NCBI RefSeq assembly: GCF_001469215.1
Contig: NZ_LOFH01000001.1
Coordinates: 248,001-312,000, forward strand
Source: Pseudoalteromonas sp. H105
Lineage (GTDB): Bacteria; Pseudomonadota; Gammaproteobacteria; Enterobacterales; Alteromonadaceae
Reading direction: 5' to 3'
Length of the DNA: 64,000 nucleotides
Part shown: positions 54,841-64,000 of the stretch, one piece after another
Layout: each line of letters opens with the position of its first letter
Position numbering within the stretch: the first letter of the stretch is position 1
The notes under the pieces: generated by a model
Database searches by the model: none
The model's input: the letters and a program-made list of their open reading frames with translations, nothing else
What the model was told of the DNA's origin: nothing
Translations under genes and position numbers: made by a program

Positions 54841-57800
54841 ATGCCTTTAATGCGATGGCTAAGTGTTATGCTATTCAGTTTTTTAATCACTGCATGTGGC
54901 GGTGGTGGAACAATTGAAAAAGACGGTGATAAAACATCTGTTTACACCCTCGCGGTTCAGGGGTACTCCACATCAACGGGTGAAAAATCTAACACGGTTA
55001 CGAGTAGTAATTCTTTACAGATATTAGCGCAACTCAAAAATAATAATAATGCAGTTGCAGGCGAACGGATTACCTTTAGCTTATCTGATGGAGTAGGAAC
55101 ATTAGATCCAATATCAGGTACCGCTGTTACTGACAGCGATGGTATTGCACGTATAAATATTACGGCAGGTACCATTGAAGGAGCAGGTGAAGTTTCGGCA
55201 ACAATTATTATTGATGGCGGGACATACTCTGACTCTTTTGCATTTAGCGCTAGTGGTGATCAAGACCAAGTCACGGAAGAAGCATTTACACTAACATTAC
55301 AAGGGTATACAGAAACCGGCACGCAACTCTCAAATAGCGTTACTAATGACGCCCCTCTTGATATTAGAGCAACGCTAAAACAAGGTGATACACTAATTAC
55401 AGGTCAAAGAATAACATTCTCTTTGATTGATAGCATTGGTTCGTTAACACCAAGCTCAGGTACTGCATTAACAGGCAGTGATGGCATTGCTCATATACTG
55501 CTCACAGCTGGTTCTGTTGCGGGTGCGGGAGAAATAACAGCTCGCTTCACATTTAATGGAGTTACATATTCAAACACATTTGCATTTACGTCGGCAGGCG
55601 ATGCAACAGGTAACGGCACAATTTCCCTCGCGCTTAATATAGTGGATCAATCGGGTGCTGCGTTTACTGATGAAAACCCTGTTAGTAAAGATAATAAAGG
55701 TATTGTAACAGCCACATTAACACAAAGCGGCGCGCCATTAGTGGGAGAGCTTGTTCGATTTGTAGCTAATTTTACCGGTAAAATTACGCCAGAATTAGGC
55801 ACGGCGCTAACAAATGAAAACGGCCAGGCGAAAGTAACCCTCAGCAGTGGTTTATTAAAAGGCGCAGGCCAAGTCGTTGCTTCTTACACATCGAAAGAAA
55901 ATGTGGGCATAACACAAACAATCGGTTTTATCTCAAGCGGTGACGATGCGTCAGTTGAAACGGCTGTCGCAAATGTCGACGTTAAGCTGTTGCAAGGGTG
56001 TAATGAAGGATGGGACAGTAACCGCAATACGGTTTCCCTTGAATCTACGTATTTGAGCTCTGGTTGCACGGAAGTAAATCAATTTTCATCTGAAGAGCTG
56101 ATTGACGTATTAGTCAAAGTAACTGATACCAGTTCAGGTGATGGTTTTGCAGGCATTATAAGTGAAACAACAACCGATTTAGGTAGTTTACTCCCAGAAT
56201 CTGGTAAAGCACTCACCGATAACTTTGGCTTAGCACTATTAAAGCTTCAGCCTGGTGCGAATAGTGGGGCTGGCCAAATAACAGCCACATCAAAATCGGC
56301 CTCGAATCAAAAAGCATTTGAAATTGCGACTGCTGATTTAACCGTTACCATTGATAATGGTCTTTACAATCAGCTTGATGCTGATGGTAACATCATTGAA
56401 GGTGAATTTATCCCATTAGGTGCCGGTGCAACAACGGTCATTACTGTAAAGATATTTGATACTTCAGGTAATTTAGTTGTATCACCGCTTGATGTGGAAT
56501 TTACTTCTGGTTGTGTACAAAATAATACCTCGGTTATGGACACGACAACAACCAGTGTGAGTGGTGTTGCCACAGCGACTTATCGCACAGATGGCTGTAA
56601 TGCAGCGCAAGGTGATACTGTTAGAGCAAATGTATTAACAGGTGGAACACCGGTTATAGCGACAGTTAATATTCCAGTATCAACAGCCCCTATTGAATCA
56701 ATCGAATTTATAGACGCAAGCGAACCAGTAATTGCCCTGAAGGGAACTGGTGGACAAGGGCGCTCAGAAACATCTGAAATCACCTTTAAACTTAAAGACA
56801 AAATAGGGAAAGAAGTTCAAAGTAACAGAATGGACTTTCGTTTAAGCTCAACCAACGGGGGGATTAGCCTCTCTCACTCAAGTGTTTTCACCGATGCTGA
56901 AGGTTTAGCTCGTGTTCAAGTAAACGCTGGTTTTGTTCCTATGGCTGTTCGGGTTCAAGCTTGCTATATTCCTGAAGATCAAATACCAGCAGAACAAACA
57001 AATAACGTTACCTGTTGGCAAGACCTTTACCTTGAGTGTTTAAAAGATGAAGGTGAAAGAGCACCAAATACCACATGTCCAACTGGCGATTTATCACTTG
57101 TTGCACTTGATGAGCAAGTAACAACTGTATCGGACTTAGTGTCAATTAGCTCAGGTTTACCTGATGGTAATAGTTTTACTGCAGGCTCAGCGATTATAAA
57201 TATTGAAGCGCTTGATTATATTGGCGATTTAAATGAGATTTCCGTTTATTTGGCCGATCACTTCAATAACCCAGTGCCAGATGGTACTGCCGTTTATTTA
57301 ACAACCGAAGGTGGTGCTGTAGGTACCCTAGATGGTACAGCCTTTAATCCACAGCTTGAATGTAGAACAGTTGATGGTGCTTGTAATGCTCAATGGCGAG
57401 GCCAAAACCCAAAACCATTTACAGACGCTAAATGGGGCAACCAGATTAGTTCGATTAACCCTAAGACCAACAACATTAACTGTGATCTATATTTTAATAC
57501 TGCAGCACCTTGTATGGCAGGTATTTTAAATGCAGCGACATTCGAAAATGGAGTTCCATTGGGTGGGCGCGCAACAGTATTAGTTACCGCAAAGGGTCAA
57601 GAGTCGTTTATTGACATTAATGGCAATGGCCGTTTTGATACTAACGAATATTACAGCGGATATGACTTAGCTGAAGCGTTTGTAGATCACAACGAAAATG
57701 GTGTATATGACGGTTTAGCTGCAATTTATAACCCTATAACTGCAGAAGTTGAACAAGATGCCCGCTTTTGTCAGGAAGGGGATGCAAATGATCCATGTAG

Positions 57801-58575
57801 CCCAGAAAATACCAATGCAGGTCAATTTGAGGAAAATTTTGATATAGACCTCAATGGTATGCACACATTGGCTGACGGTAAGTATAATGGCCTTCTGTGC
57901 ACCGAAGCGGCAACATCGCCATCACCAGGTGATACGTTTGAAACATTGTGTACAAAAGATGTTGTTGATGTACGTGAATCATTTGAAATTATCATGTCTG
58001 GCAGCCAAGTTTATAGTCGATTTGTGGTATTAAAAGCTGAACTGCGAAATCAGTTTGCATCTCGCTTAGCTCAGATAGAGCTTGACGATGAGGATAATCC
58101 AATACTTGATGGCGATGGAAACACTATTTTAACTGCAAATGCGGTTCAGTTAGGGCTGGATATTGACAGCTGTAACTCTATTTATGGTGTTGCAGGCGAG
58201 AGTGCAACAGGACTTGTGGTTGCTTTAGAGCCAACAGCACAACCTGATTTTTGTGATTTAGGAACGATTGATTTAACACCAAGTGATAATAATGAACTTG
58301 AAGCACTATCATTTGCTCTTTATTACTCAGATCGTTATAACAACCCAATCCCGTCAGGTACAGCGGTTGCTATTAGCACAGATAATGGTAAATACAGTGG
58401 TTCAACAGGGTTTGCTATGTTAGAAAGTGCCGCAACAGCTGCGCATGGCATTGCATTATCTATTAGCCGTGAAGCTGAACCTAATAAAAGCACAAGCGGC
58501 TTTTTATCTATCGTATTTACAACGCCAAAAGAAGTGGAAACAACAGCGCAATTGGCGATTAGGGATGCTGGTTAA
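54841..58575 (+). CDS. Large lipoprotein with invasin-like Ig repeats
   Basis: A 1244-residue lipoprotein with lipobox LITAC followed by a GGGG tether. At least three related Ig-like (Big_1/invasin-type) repeats of about 105 residues cover 35-370; each has ITFSLSDGVGTLDP-like and GTAVTDSDGIARI-like strands and ends in a SGD or AGD junction. More divergent Ig-like domains with paired cysteines follow. Near residue 930 is a calcium-loop stretch DINGNGRFDTNEY and VDHNENGVYDG. There is no beta-barrel anchor, so it should be a lipid-anchored surface or periplasmic fibre. Possible adhesin. A strong GGGAGAGG precedes the ATG and a terminator follows. Confidence 0.8.
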   Translation: MPLMRWLSVMLFSFLITACGGGGTIEKDGDKTSVYTLAVQGYSTSTGEKSNTVTSSNSLQILAQLKNNNNAVAGERITFSLSDGVGTLDPISGTAVTDSDGIARINITAGTIEGAGEVSATIIIDGGTYSDSFAFSASGDQDQVTEEAFTLTLQGYTETGTQLSNSVTNDAPLDIRATLKQGDTLITGQRITFSLIDSIGSLTPSSGTALTGSDGIAHILLTAGSVAGAGEITARFTFNGVTYSNTFAFTSAGDATGNGTISLALNIVDQSGAAFTDENPVSKDNKGIVTATLTQSGAPLVGELVRFVANFTGKITPELGTALTNENGQAKVTLSSGLLKGAGQVVASYTSKENVGITQTIGFISSGDDASVETAVANVDVKLLQGCNEGWDSNRNTVSLESTYLSSGCTEVNQFSSEELIDVLVKVTDTSSGDGFAGIISETTTDLGSLLPESGKALTDNFGLALLKLQPGANSGAGQITATSKSASNQKAFEIATADLTVTIDNGLYNQLDADGNIIEGEFIPLGAGATTVITVKIFDTSGNLVVSPLDVEFTSGCVQNNTSVMDTTTTSVSGVATATYRTDGCNAAQGDTVRANVLTGGTPVIATVNIPVSTAPIESIEFIDASEPVIALKGTGGQGRSETSEITFKLKDKIGKEVQSNRMDFRLSSTNGGISLSHSSVFTDAEGLARVQVNAGFVPMAVRVQACYIPEDQIPAEQTNNVTCWQDLYLECLKDEGERAPNTTCPTGDLSLVALDEQVTTVSDLVSISSGLPDGNSFTAGSAIINIEALDYIGDLNEISVYLADHFNNPVPDGTAVYLTTEGGAVGTLDGTAFNPQLECRTVDGACNAQWRGQNPKPFTDAKWGNQISSINPKTNNINCDLYFNTAAPCMAGILNAATFENGVPLGGRATVLVTAKGQESFIDINGNGRFDTNEYYSGYDLAEAFVDHNENGVYDGLAAIYNPITAEVEQDARFCQEGDANDPCSPENTNAGQFEENFDIDLNGMHTLADGKYNGLLCTEAATSPSPGDTFETLCTKDVVDVRESFEIIMSGSQVYSRFVVLKAELRNQFASRLAQIELDDEDNPILDGDGNTILTANAVQLGLDIDSCNSIYGVAGESATGLVVALEPTAQPDFCDLGTIDLTPSDNNELEALSFALYYSDRYNNPIPSGTAVAISTDNGKYSGSTGFAMLESAATAAHGIALSISREAEPNKSTSGFLSIVFTTPKEVETTAQLAIRDAG

Positions 58576-58602
58576 GCGTACAACAGCCTATGCTTTTTAT
58601 CA

Positions 58603-58628
58603 AAATGCCAACCTTTCGGTTGGCATTT
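58603..58628 (+). terminator. Intrinsic terminator after the Ig-repeat lipoprotein
   Basis: AAATGCCAACC, loop TTTC, GGTTGGCATTT followed by TTG. Confidence 0.88.
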
Positions 58629-58834
58629 TTGTTTCTATTCTATATATTCCACTGCAAATACTAAAAAACATCCTTTTGTCTAAATTAAGCACAATAATTG
58701 TTTAATTAATCATTAAAAGTAGAAAAGTTTCTATTAAAAGCTTGTAACAATTGGTGTTTGTAGATATACCTATAAATATTCGCGCCCAAAACGGGCTAAA
58801 CACATTCAAAATACTTGGTTAGAAATAGGCAACT

Positions 58835-61546
58835 ATGGGCAAATCGCTAGTAATTGTAGAGTCTCCTGCTAAGGCTAAAACAATTAATAAATATTTAGGA
58901 AACGATTTTATCGTCAAGTCCTCTATTGGGCATGTACGAGATCTTCCTACCTCAGGTTCTGGCAAAACTAAAACTGCGCCGACAAAAACACCAGCTGAAG
59001 TGCGTAAAATGTCTCCCGAAGTTAAAGCTGCCTATAAAAAGCAGCGAGATTACACAAACCTAGTTGCTCGGATGGGGATTGATCCCGAAAAAGGCTGGGA
59101 GCCCCACTACGAGGTGCTGCCTGGTAAAGAAAAAGTAGTTCAAGAATTAAAAAAGCTCGTTGAAAATGCAGATCAAATCTATCTCGCAACGGATTTGGAT
59201 AGAGAAGGGGAAGCCATTGCTTGGCACCTCGAACAGATTATTGGTGGTGAGCCTGAGAAATATAAACGCGTTGTATTTAACGAAATCACTAAGAATGCGA
59301 TTCAACAAGCATTCGAGACACCCGGTGAATTAAATACTGACATGGTTTATGCCCAACAAGCCCGTCGTTTCTTAGACCGTGTAGTTGGCTTTATGGTATC
59401 GCCATTACTATGGGCTAAGGTAGCGCGTGGTTTATCAGCAGGGCGTGTTCAATCTGTTGCTGTGCGTTTATTAGTTGAACGTGAGCGAGAGATTAAAGCA
59501 TTTATTCCCGAGGAATTTTGGGACATTCATGCAGATGTTAAAAATTCAGAATCCCAATTACGTCTTGAAGTTGCCAAGCAGGGTGACAAACCATTCAAGC
59601 CTGTAAATGAAGCACAAACGATGGCGGCGGTATCGTCATTAGAAAGTGCTGAATATAAAGTTATCAGTGTTGACGAAAAACCGAGTAAAAGTCGACCAAG
59701 TGCGCCGTTCATTACTTCCACCATGCAACAAGCAGCGAGTACGCGCTTAGGCTATGGTGTTAAAAAGACCATGATGCTCGCTCAGCGCTTGTATGAGGCC
59801 GGTTACATTACTTACATGCGTACTGACTCAACTAATCTATCAAAAGACGCTGTAGGCATGTGTCGTGATTATGTCGCTGAGCAGTATGGTGATAAATATT
59901 TACCAGAAAACCCAATAAACTACAGTTCTAAAGGCAATGCGCAAGAAGCGCACGAAGCGATTCGTCCTTCGAGTGTTAGTGTATTATCGGGACACTTAGA
60001 CGGTGTTGACCCTGATGCCAAGAAGTTGTATGAGCTAATTTGGCGTCAATTTGTTGCATGCCAAATGGTGCCTGCAGAATACGACCTCACTACGTTAACG
60101 GTCGCTGCCAATGAGTTCCAACTCAAAGCCAAAGGGCGTGTACTTCGCTTTGATGGTTGGACGCGAGTTCAACCTGCAGTTCGTAAAAAGAATGAAGAAG
60201 ATCAATCTCTACCTGCGGTGAAAGAAGGTGAGGTGCTTACCTTAATCGAGCTAGACCCTAAGCAGCACTTTACTAAGCCGCCAGCGCGTTTTAGTGAAGC
60301 AAGTTTAGTTAAGGAGCTTGAAAAGCGTGGAATTGGGCGTCCGTCTACGTATGCGTCTATTATTTCGACTATTCAAGACCGCGGTTATGTCCGTGTTGAA
60401 AATCGTCGTTTCTTTGCAGAAAAAATGGGGGAGATAGTTACCGATCGTTTAGTTGAAAACTTTACCGATTTAATGAACTTCGACTTTACTGCAAAAATGG
60501 AAGGACGTTTGGATGATATCGCTGAAGGCGAGCGTGTTTGGACCCAAGTTTTAGATAAGTTTTACGCTGATTTTTCTACCCAGCTTTCTATCGCTAGTGG
60601 CGAAGAAGATGATGGTGGCATGCGTAAAAATGAAATGGTCGAAACCGATATCGATTGCCCAACCTGTGCGCGCAAAATGGGTATTCGCACAGCCTCTACA
60701 GGAGTATTCCTAGGCTGTACAGGTTACAACCTACCGCCTAAAGAGCGCTGTACCACCACAATGAACTTAGTCTCTGGTGATGAAGCAGTCGCTGCTGACG
60801 TTGAAGATGTGGAAACTGAAACGTTAATGCAAATGAAGCGTTGCCCAATATGTGAAACGGCAATGGATTCATACTTAATTGATGAAACGCGTAAATTACA
60901 TGTTTGTGGTAATAACCCAGGTTGTAAAGGGTATGTGATTGAGCAAGGAACCTTTAAAATTAAAGGTTATGACGGACCCATTATCGAATGTGATAAATGT
61001 GGCTCAGATATGCAACTTAAATCAGGCCGTTTTGGTAAATACTTTGGCTGCAGCAACGACGAGTGTAAAAACACACGTAAGTTATTGCGTAACGGTGAAG
61101 CTGCGCCGCCAAAAGAAGACCCAGTGCAATTGCCCGAGCTAGAATGTGAAAAATCAGATGCATATTTTGTACTGCGTGATGGCGCTGCTGGTATTTTCTT
61201 AGCTGCAAATACATTCCCTAAATCACGTGAAACGCGAGCACCAAAAGTCGAAGAGCTTCATCGTTTTCGCGATCGTATTTCACCTAAGTTCTATTACTTA
61301 GCGGATGCACCTGCAAAAGATCCTGACGGAAATCTAGCGATTGTACGCTATAGCCGTAAGAATAAAGAGCAGTACGTAATGACAGAGATTGAAGGTAAAG
61401 CAACGGGCTGGACAGCGCATTATAATGCTGGAAAGTGGGTTGAAGAGGCAAAGAAAAAAGCCGCACCTAAAAAGAAAGCAGCCACTAAAAAGGCACCAGC
61501 TAAGAAAGCAGCCCCAAAAAAGGCCGCTAAAAAAGCTGCCGAGTAA
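58835..61546 (+). CDS. topA: DNA topoisomerase I
   Basis: A 903-residue type IA topoisomerase relaxing negative supercoils. TOPRIM domain at the start ([18 protein letters not shown] and [15 protein letters not shown]), active-site Tyr327 in [25 protein letters not shown], then three C-terminal zinc fingers ([33 protein letters not shown]). The protein ends in a 30-residue Lys/Ala/Pro tail resembling histone H1, longer and more repetitive than the end of the E. coli enzyme (865 residues). Confidence 0.96.
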   Translation: MGKSLVIVESPAKAKTINKYLGNDFIVKSSIGHVRDLPTSGSGKTKTAPTKTPAEVRKMSPEVKAAYKKQRDYTNLVARMGIDPEKGWEPHYEVLPGKEKVVQELKKLVENADQIYLATDLDREGEAIAWHLEQIIGGEPEKYKRVVFNEITKNAIQQAFETPGELNTDMVYAQQARRFLDRVVGFMVSPLLWAKVARGLSAGRVQSVAVRLLVEREREIKAFIPEEFWDIHADVKNSESQLRLEVAKQGDKPFKPVNEAQTMAAVSSLESAEYKVISVDEKPSKSRPSAPFITSTMQQAASTRLGYGVKKTMMLAQRLYEAGYITYMRTDSTNLSKDAVGMCRDYVAEQYGDKYLPENPINYSSKGNAQEAHEAIRPSSVSVLSGHLDGVDPDAKKLYELIWRQFVACQMVPAEYDLTTLTVAANEFQLKAKGRVLRFDGWTRVQPAVRKKNEEDQSLPAVKEGEVLTLIELDPKQHFTKPPARFSEASLVKELEKRGIGRPSTYASIISTIQDRGYVRVENRRFFAEKMGEIVTDRLVENFTDLMNFDFTAKMEGRLDDIAEGERVWTQVLDKFYADFSTQLSIASGEEDDGGMRKNEMVETDIDCPTCARKMGIRTASTGVFLGCTGYNLPPKERCTTTMNLVSGDEAVAADVEDVETETLMQMKRCPICETAMDSYLIDETRKLHVCGNNPGCKGYVIEQGTFKIKGYDGPIIECDKCGSDMQLKSGRFGKYFGCSNDECKNTRKLLRNGEAAPPKEDPVQLPELECEKSDAYFVLRDGAAGIFLAANTFPKSRETRAPKVEELHRFRDRISPKFYYLADAPAKDPDGNLAIVRYSRKNKEQYVMTEIEGKATGWTAHYNAGKWVEEAKKKAAPKKKAATKKAPAKKAAPKKAAKKAAE

Positions 61547-61551
61547 TATAT

Positions 61552-61568
61552 GAGCACCTAGGGTGCTC
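61552..61568 (+). terminator. Short hairpin just after topA
   Basis: GAGCACC, loop TAG, GGTGCTC followed by TTTATC, six bases past the stop. Confidence 0.65.
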
Positions 61569-61591
61569 TTTATCAGTACATTCGAGCAATA

Positions 61592-61632
61592 AAAAAACCG
61601 AGATTCACACCCTTGTGCAATCTCGGTTTTTT
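61592..61632. terminator. Strong bidirectional terminator
   Basis: AAAAAACCGAGATT pairs with AATCTCGGTTTTTT around an inner CACA/TGTG stem. It backs up topA termination and ends the small acidic protein gene on the minus strand. Confidence 0.9.
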
Positions 61633-61650
61633 ATGATTAAGCGAAATTAA

Positions 61651-61893
61651 TTAAATTTTTACGTCGGTTACTTTTTTATAGCCTTCAGCTGTTAATTCAT
61701 CATTAACGCATTTTAAAACGTAGGCTTTGAGTTCCGAATCGCTGATATCGTCATCTTTTGCCCAATCTATACACATCTCTGTAAATTCTTGGATTATTTC
61801 TTCAGGCGCATCAACGGCGTCTTCTGCGACAGCAAATGCCGCAACAACGCTAAAAAGTGGCGCAATTAAAAGGGTTAGCATTGTTTTTTTCAT
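61651..61893 (-). CDS. Small acidic exported protein, unknown
   Basis: An 80-residue protein: signal peptide (LLIAPLFSVVAAFAVA), then a highly acidic 56-residue mature part (EDAVDAPEEIIQEF...) with two cysteines in TEMCIDWAKDDD and VLKCVNDELT, likely a disulfide pair across two helices. I recognise no named family. AGGAATG lies before the start and a strong terminator follows, so it is an independent unit. The Cys-x14-Cys spacing in a helical hairpin recalls small periplasmic helical proteins, but no function is implied. Confidence 0.7.
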   Translation of the reverse strand: MKKTMLTLLIAPLFSVVAAFAVAEDAVDAPEEIIQEFTEMCIDWAKDDDISDSELKAYVLKCVNDELTAEGYKKVTDVKI

Positions 61894-62079
61894 GTATTCA
61901 TTCCTAATAAAAGTTGTTAGCCAAAGAGAAGTGCTCAGTGGGAGAAATAATTCTTAATCGAAACGGTTATAAAGGAAAACGAAATATTTTTATCGTTAAG
62001 ATGAAATTTATACCGAAAAGAAAAACACTTCAGTGTTTGTATCAAATAACAAACTCAGTTAAAGTCAGCGTTTTATAAA

Positions 62080-62637
62080 ATGATGAACAAAATGGATAGT
62101 CAAATCACTACAAAACCTAAACGACAAGCAGGCAGAGCAGAGCTCGTATTAGAAACATTTATATTTCGTGGTCGTTGGTTACTTGCTCCTTTTTTTGTTG
62201 GGCTATTATTTGCCGTTATTTTATTACTGATCAAATTTTTTAAACAGTTATACCTAATGGGCATTGCTACGTTTACAGCCACTAACGAAGAACTGTTAGT
62301 AGGGATTTTAACGTTAGTAGATACGGCGCTACTCGGTGGGTTATTGCTCATAATTATTTTTAGTGGTTATGAAAATTTTGTATCGAAACTTAATATAGAG
62401 AACCATGAAGATAGGCCAGCTTGGATGGGTAAGGTTGGTTTTTCTGGGCTTAAAATGAAGCTTATTAGTGCCATTGTTGCTATATCTGCTGTGGAGTTAT
62501 TAAAAGTGTTTATTAGCTCTTCATCGCATACCAGTGAGGAATTAATTTTAAAAGTCGTTATTCATATTACTTTTGTTGCTTCTGGTGTGTTGTTCGCACT
62601 GACAGATTATATTAACAGTAAAACAATTAACCACTAA
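62080..62637 (+). CDS. yqhA: YqhA family membrane protein (UPF0114, TIGR00645)
   Basis: A 185-residue inner-membrane protein with four helices. It matches YqhA: ELVLETFIFRGRWLLAPFFVGL, LVDTALLGGLLLIIIFSGYENFVSKL and KLISAIVAISAVELLKVF. Function unknown. Single gene. Confidence 0.88.
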   Translation: MMNKMDSQITTKPKRQAGRAELVLETFIFRGRWLLAPFFVGLLFAVILLLIKFFKQLYLMGIATFTATNEELLVGILTLVDTALLGGLLLIIIFSGYENFVSKLNIENHEDRPAWMGKVGFSGLKMKLISAIVAISAVELLKVFISSSSHTSEELILKVVIHITFVASGVLFALTDYINSKTINH

Positions 62638-62686
62638 TTAAATATAATAGGTAGGCTGATTGCATAGCCTACCTCGACAATTGAAT

Positions 62687-63883
62687 TTACTTAAAAATAG
62701 CCAGCCACATGGCTTTTAAGCTAGGTTCCTTACCATACATATTCATCCCCATTTTAAAAATACGCGCTGCAAAAATACGCAGGTAATAAAAACAGCCAAC
62801 ACTGAGTATGAAAGAAAGAAATGGTTGCCAAAAAGGTAAGTCTACTAATGACATGCGTACTGGCATAACGGCAAATGCGGTAAATGGCAAGTAACTTAAA
62901 GCAATACTCAGAGAGCTATTAGGCGCATCCATCATGAAAAATGCGATCGCAATCGGGGCAATAGGCAGCATCATCAACGCACTTTTACTACTATGATTGG
63001 GGTCATCAATGCCTGCTGCTACAGCTGCCATAAACGCAGCACAAATAGCAAGGCCTGAAATTGCAAACGCGATAAACCAAGGGAGCATAGACCAGTTAAC
63101 AAAATCCAAACTAATCGGTTGTTGCTTTATAATCACTGTGAAAAACAGCATGGATAGCACTACCGATAACAAAGTACCAAACATTGTCTTTACTGCCAGT
63201 AATATTTGGCCTGTTAGCTTACCATCAATCCACGTTTGGGGTGTCATTGTAGCCATGAGTTGTTCCGTTACCCGATTTTGCTTTTCACCTGTGATACTGA
63301 CAAACAACTGACCAAATATGCCAAACATAGCAACAAATAATAGTATCAATACCCCGAAAGCGGTGTAAGTTTGGCTTTTGTCTGCTTGATTCTTTATTAG
63401 TTCATCAAGTATTTGATGTTCAATCGTTTTACTATTCGTTAAGCTATCATATTGCGCTTGATTCAAATCGAGCGCATCTAACTGTTGCTGCTTCATCAAG
63501 GCGTTTAGTTGAGATGAGAGGGTTGTTTGCCATAAGTCTTTTTCTAGAGTGACCAATGTGTAATTAGTTGTTTGTTCGTTATATTTCAGTACGCCATCGA
63601 ATTCATCTTGATCTAACTTATTAATAGCATTATTAATATTCTCAACATGTTCAAATTTGAACGCCGGGTTTATTTTATTTAAAAATGGTTGCTCGGCATT
63701 GGTTGCTAAGGTGTACTGTTTATCGAAATCGGCGCCACTGGCGGCAAAGAAATAGATAATAGCTGCAATTAGTAACATGATGAGTTTAGATATTATCTCT
63801 TGTTTTAACTTAAAAAAGTGCAAAAACTCCCATTTAGCGACAGTCCATACCTGCTCTTTGCTTGATACGTTTTTATTTTTCAT
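62687..63883 (-). CDS. ABC-2 type transporter permease (NatB-like)
   Basis: A 398-residue inner-membrane permease. The ATG at 63883 has AAGGAG eight bases upstream. An N-terminal helix is followed by a large extracytoplasmic domain (residues about 45-180, with the ENINNAINKLDQDEFDGVL motif of the NatB/COG1668 group), then five or six helices including FGIFGQLFVSITGEKQNRVTEQL, the coupling signature. With its ATPase it probably exports sodium, peptide or another small solute. Confidence 0.85.
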   Translation of the reverse strand: MKNKNVSSKEQVWTVAKWEFLHFFKLKQEIISKLIMLLIAAIIYFFAASGADFDKQYTLATNAEQPFLNKINPAFKFEHVENINNAINKLDQDEFDGVLKYNEQTTNYTLVTLEKDLWQTTLSSQLNALMKQQQLDALDLNQAQYDSLTNSKTIEHQILDELIKNQADKSQTYTAFGVLILLFVAMFGIFGQLFVSITGEKQNRVTEQLMATMTPQTWIDGKLTGQILLAVKTMFGTLLSVVLSMLFFTVIIKQQPISLDFVNWSMLPWFIAFAISGLAICAAFMAAVAAGIDDPNHSSKSALMMLPIAPIAIAFFMMDAPNSSLSIALSYLPFTAFAVMPVRMSLVDLPFWQPFLSFILSVGCFYYLRIFAARIFKMGMNMYGKEPSLKAMWLAIFK

Positions 63884-64000
63884 AACTTTGCTCCTTGCAA
63901 TCGTGTGCATTATGTTCTGCAACAGCTTGTAGATAAATAGCATGCAAAGACTGTGATTGATTCTTCAACTCATGAATTTCGCCTAACTTTAAAAGGTGAG
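63873..64000 (-). CDS. ABC transporter ATP-binding protein, C-terminal fragment
   Basis: The last 41 codons of a gene running in from beyond the window edge, stop TAA at 63873. The residues (LLKLGEIHELKNQSQSLHAI then FLYLQ-like text) match the variable tail after the nucleotide-binding domain of ABC ATPases; none of the catalytic motifs are inside the window. It overlaps the permease start by 11 bp, which supports the pairing and translational coupling. Confidence 0.65.
   Translation of the reverse strand, partial: HLLKLGEIHELKNQSQSLHAIYLQAVAEHNAHDCKEQSYEK

Noticed and set aside
55000..55900. Ig-repeat DNA as a candidate CRISPR or tandem DNA repeat
   Set aside because: Similarity is at protein level only; the DNA of the repeats has diverged and has no regular spacing of identical units.
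1..64000. Prophage, insertion sequence, integron or toxin-antitoxin/defence island
   Set aside because: No transposase, integrase, phage structural, restriction or Cas-like gene was seen on either strand, and the gene order is mostly core.

Overview
The window looks like chromosomal DNA of a marine gammaproteobacterium of the Alteromonadales, most likely Pseudoalteromonas or a close relative. This is inferred from the AT-rich sequence, gene families typical of that group (DUF2999, DUF3718, DUF6435, CLCA_X, COG3014 lipoprotein, Pla-1/cef-type lipase, UPF0208 YfbV) and locus orders shared with Shewanella, Vibrio and enterics (metG/apbC-dcd, ackA-pta/yfbV, ycfL-lpoB, scpB-rluB next to yciK). I see no rRNA, tRNA, insertion sequence, prophage, integron or CRISPR array. 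Most genes are core functions; a few accessory loci are less ordinary.

Layout. 1-1070: a truncated periplasmic solute-binding-like protein and a 55-residue orphan. 1452-10353: a same-strand run of an alpha/beta hydrolase, an acetoacetate-decarboxylase-like protein with an altered active site, a phytoene-desaturase-like flavoprotein, a TonB-dependent receptor and a 7TMR-DISM hybrid kinase; this is the best candidate for an undescribed pathway. 10444-15173: isocitrate dehydrogenase and its kinase/phosphatase AceK, separated by a Cys/His-rich unknown and a LysR regulator, with no aceBA. 15225-20694: small envelope and housekeeping genes (lipocalin-like, quinone oxidoreductase, DUF2999, DUF3667, DUF1232, PilZ, signal peptidase). 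20709-22040: an ArsR repressor divergent from an ArsP-type permease, with a consensus promoter bracketed by two copies of an 18-bp operator-like repeat. 22508-26378: metG divergent from apbC-dcd. 26379-26721: a non-coding stretch ending in a terminator that may hold a small RNA. 26722-31079: a degenerate-GGDEF/EAL protein, a HExxH protein, the tRNA modification enzyme TapT and a lone Hpt protein.

31187-35398: alaA and a four-gene lipoprotein operon around LpoB, the activator of PBP1b. 35632-39542: an EamA transporter facing a tight five-gene operon (ACT protein, EIIA-Glc-like protein lacking both phosphorylatable histidines, ArsC/YffB-like reductase, dapE, M15 peptidase). 39760-43889: pta and ackA for acetate overflow, divergent from yfbV. 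43890-46169: xthA, a solitary CbiM-like membrane protein and rlmA, closely coupled. 46408-49397: DUF3718 protein, scpB-rluB and yciK. 49651-58575: a lipase-like surface lipoprotein, SohB protease, a DAACS symporter and a 1244-residue lipoprotein with Ig-like repeats. 58835-64000: topA with a histone-like Lys/Ala tail, a small acidic exported protein, YqhA and the start of an ABC export system that runs off the window.

Coordinates of several genes were moved to internal starts where a ribosome-binding site, signal peptide or operon overlap argued for it; these cases are stated. All functional calls come from reading translated sequence and motifs by eye, without database searches.
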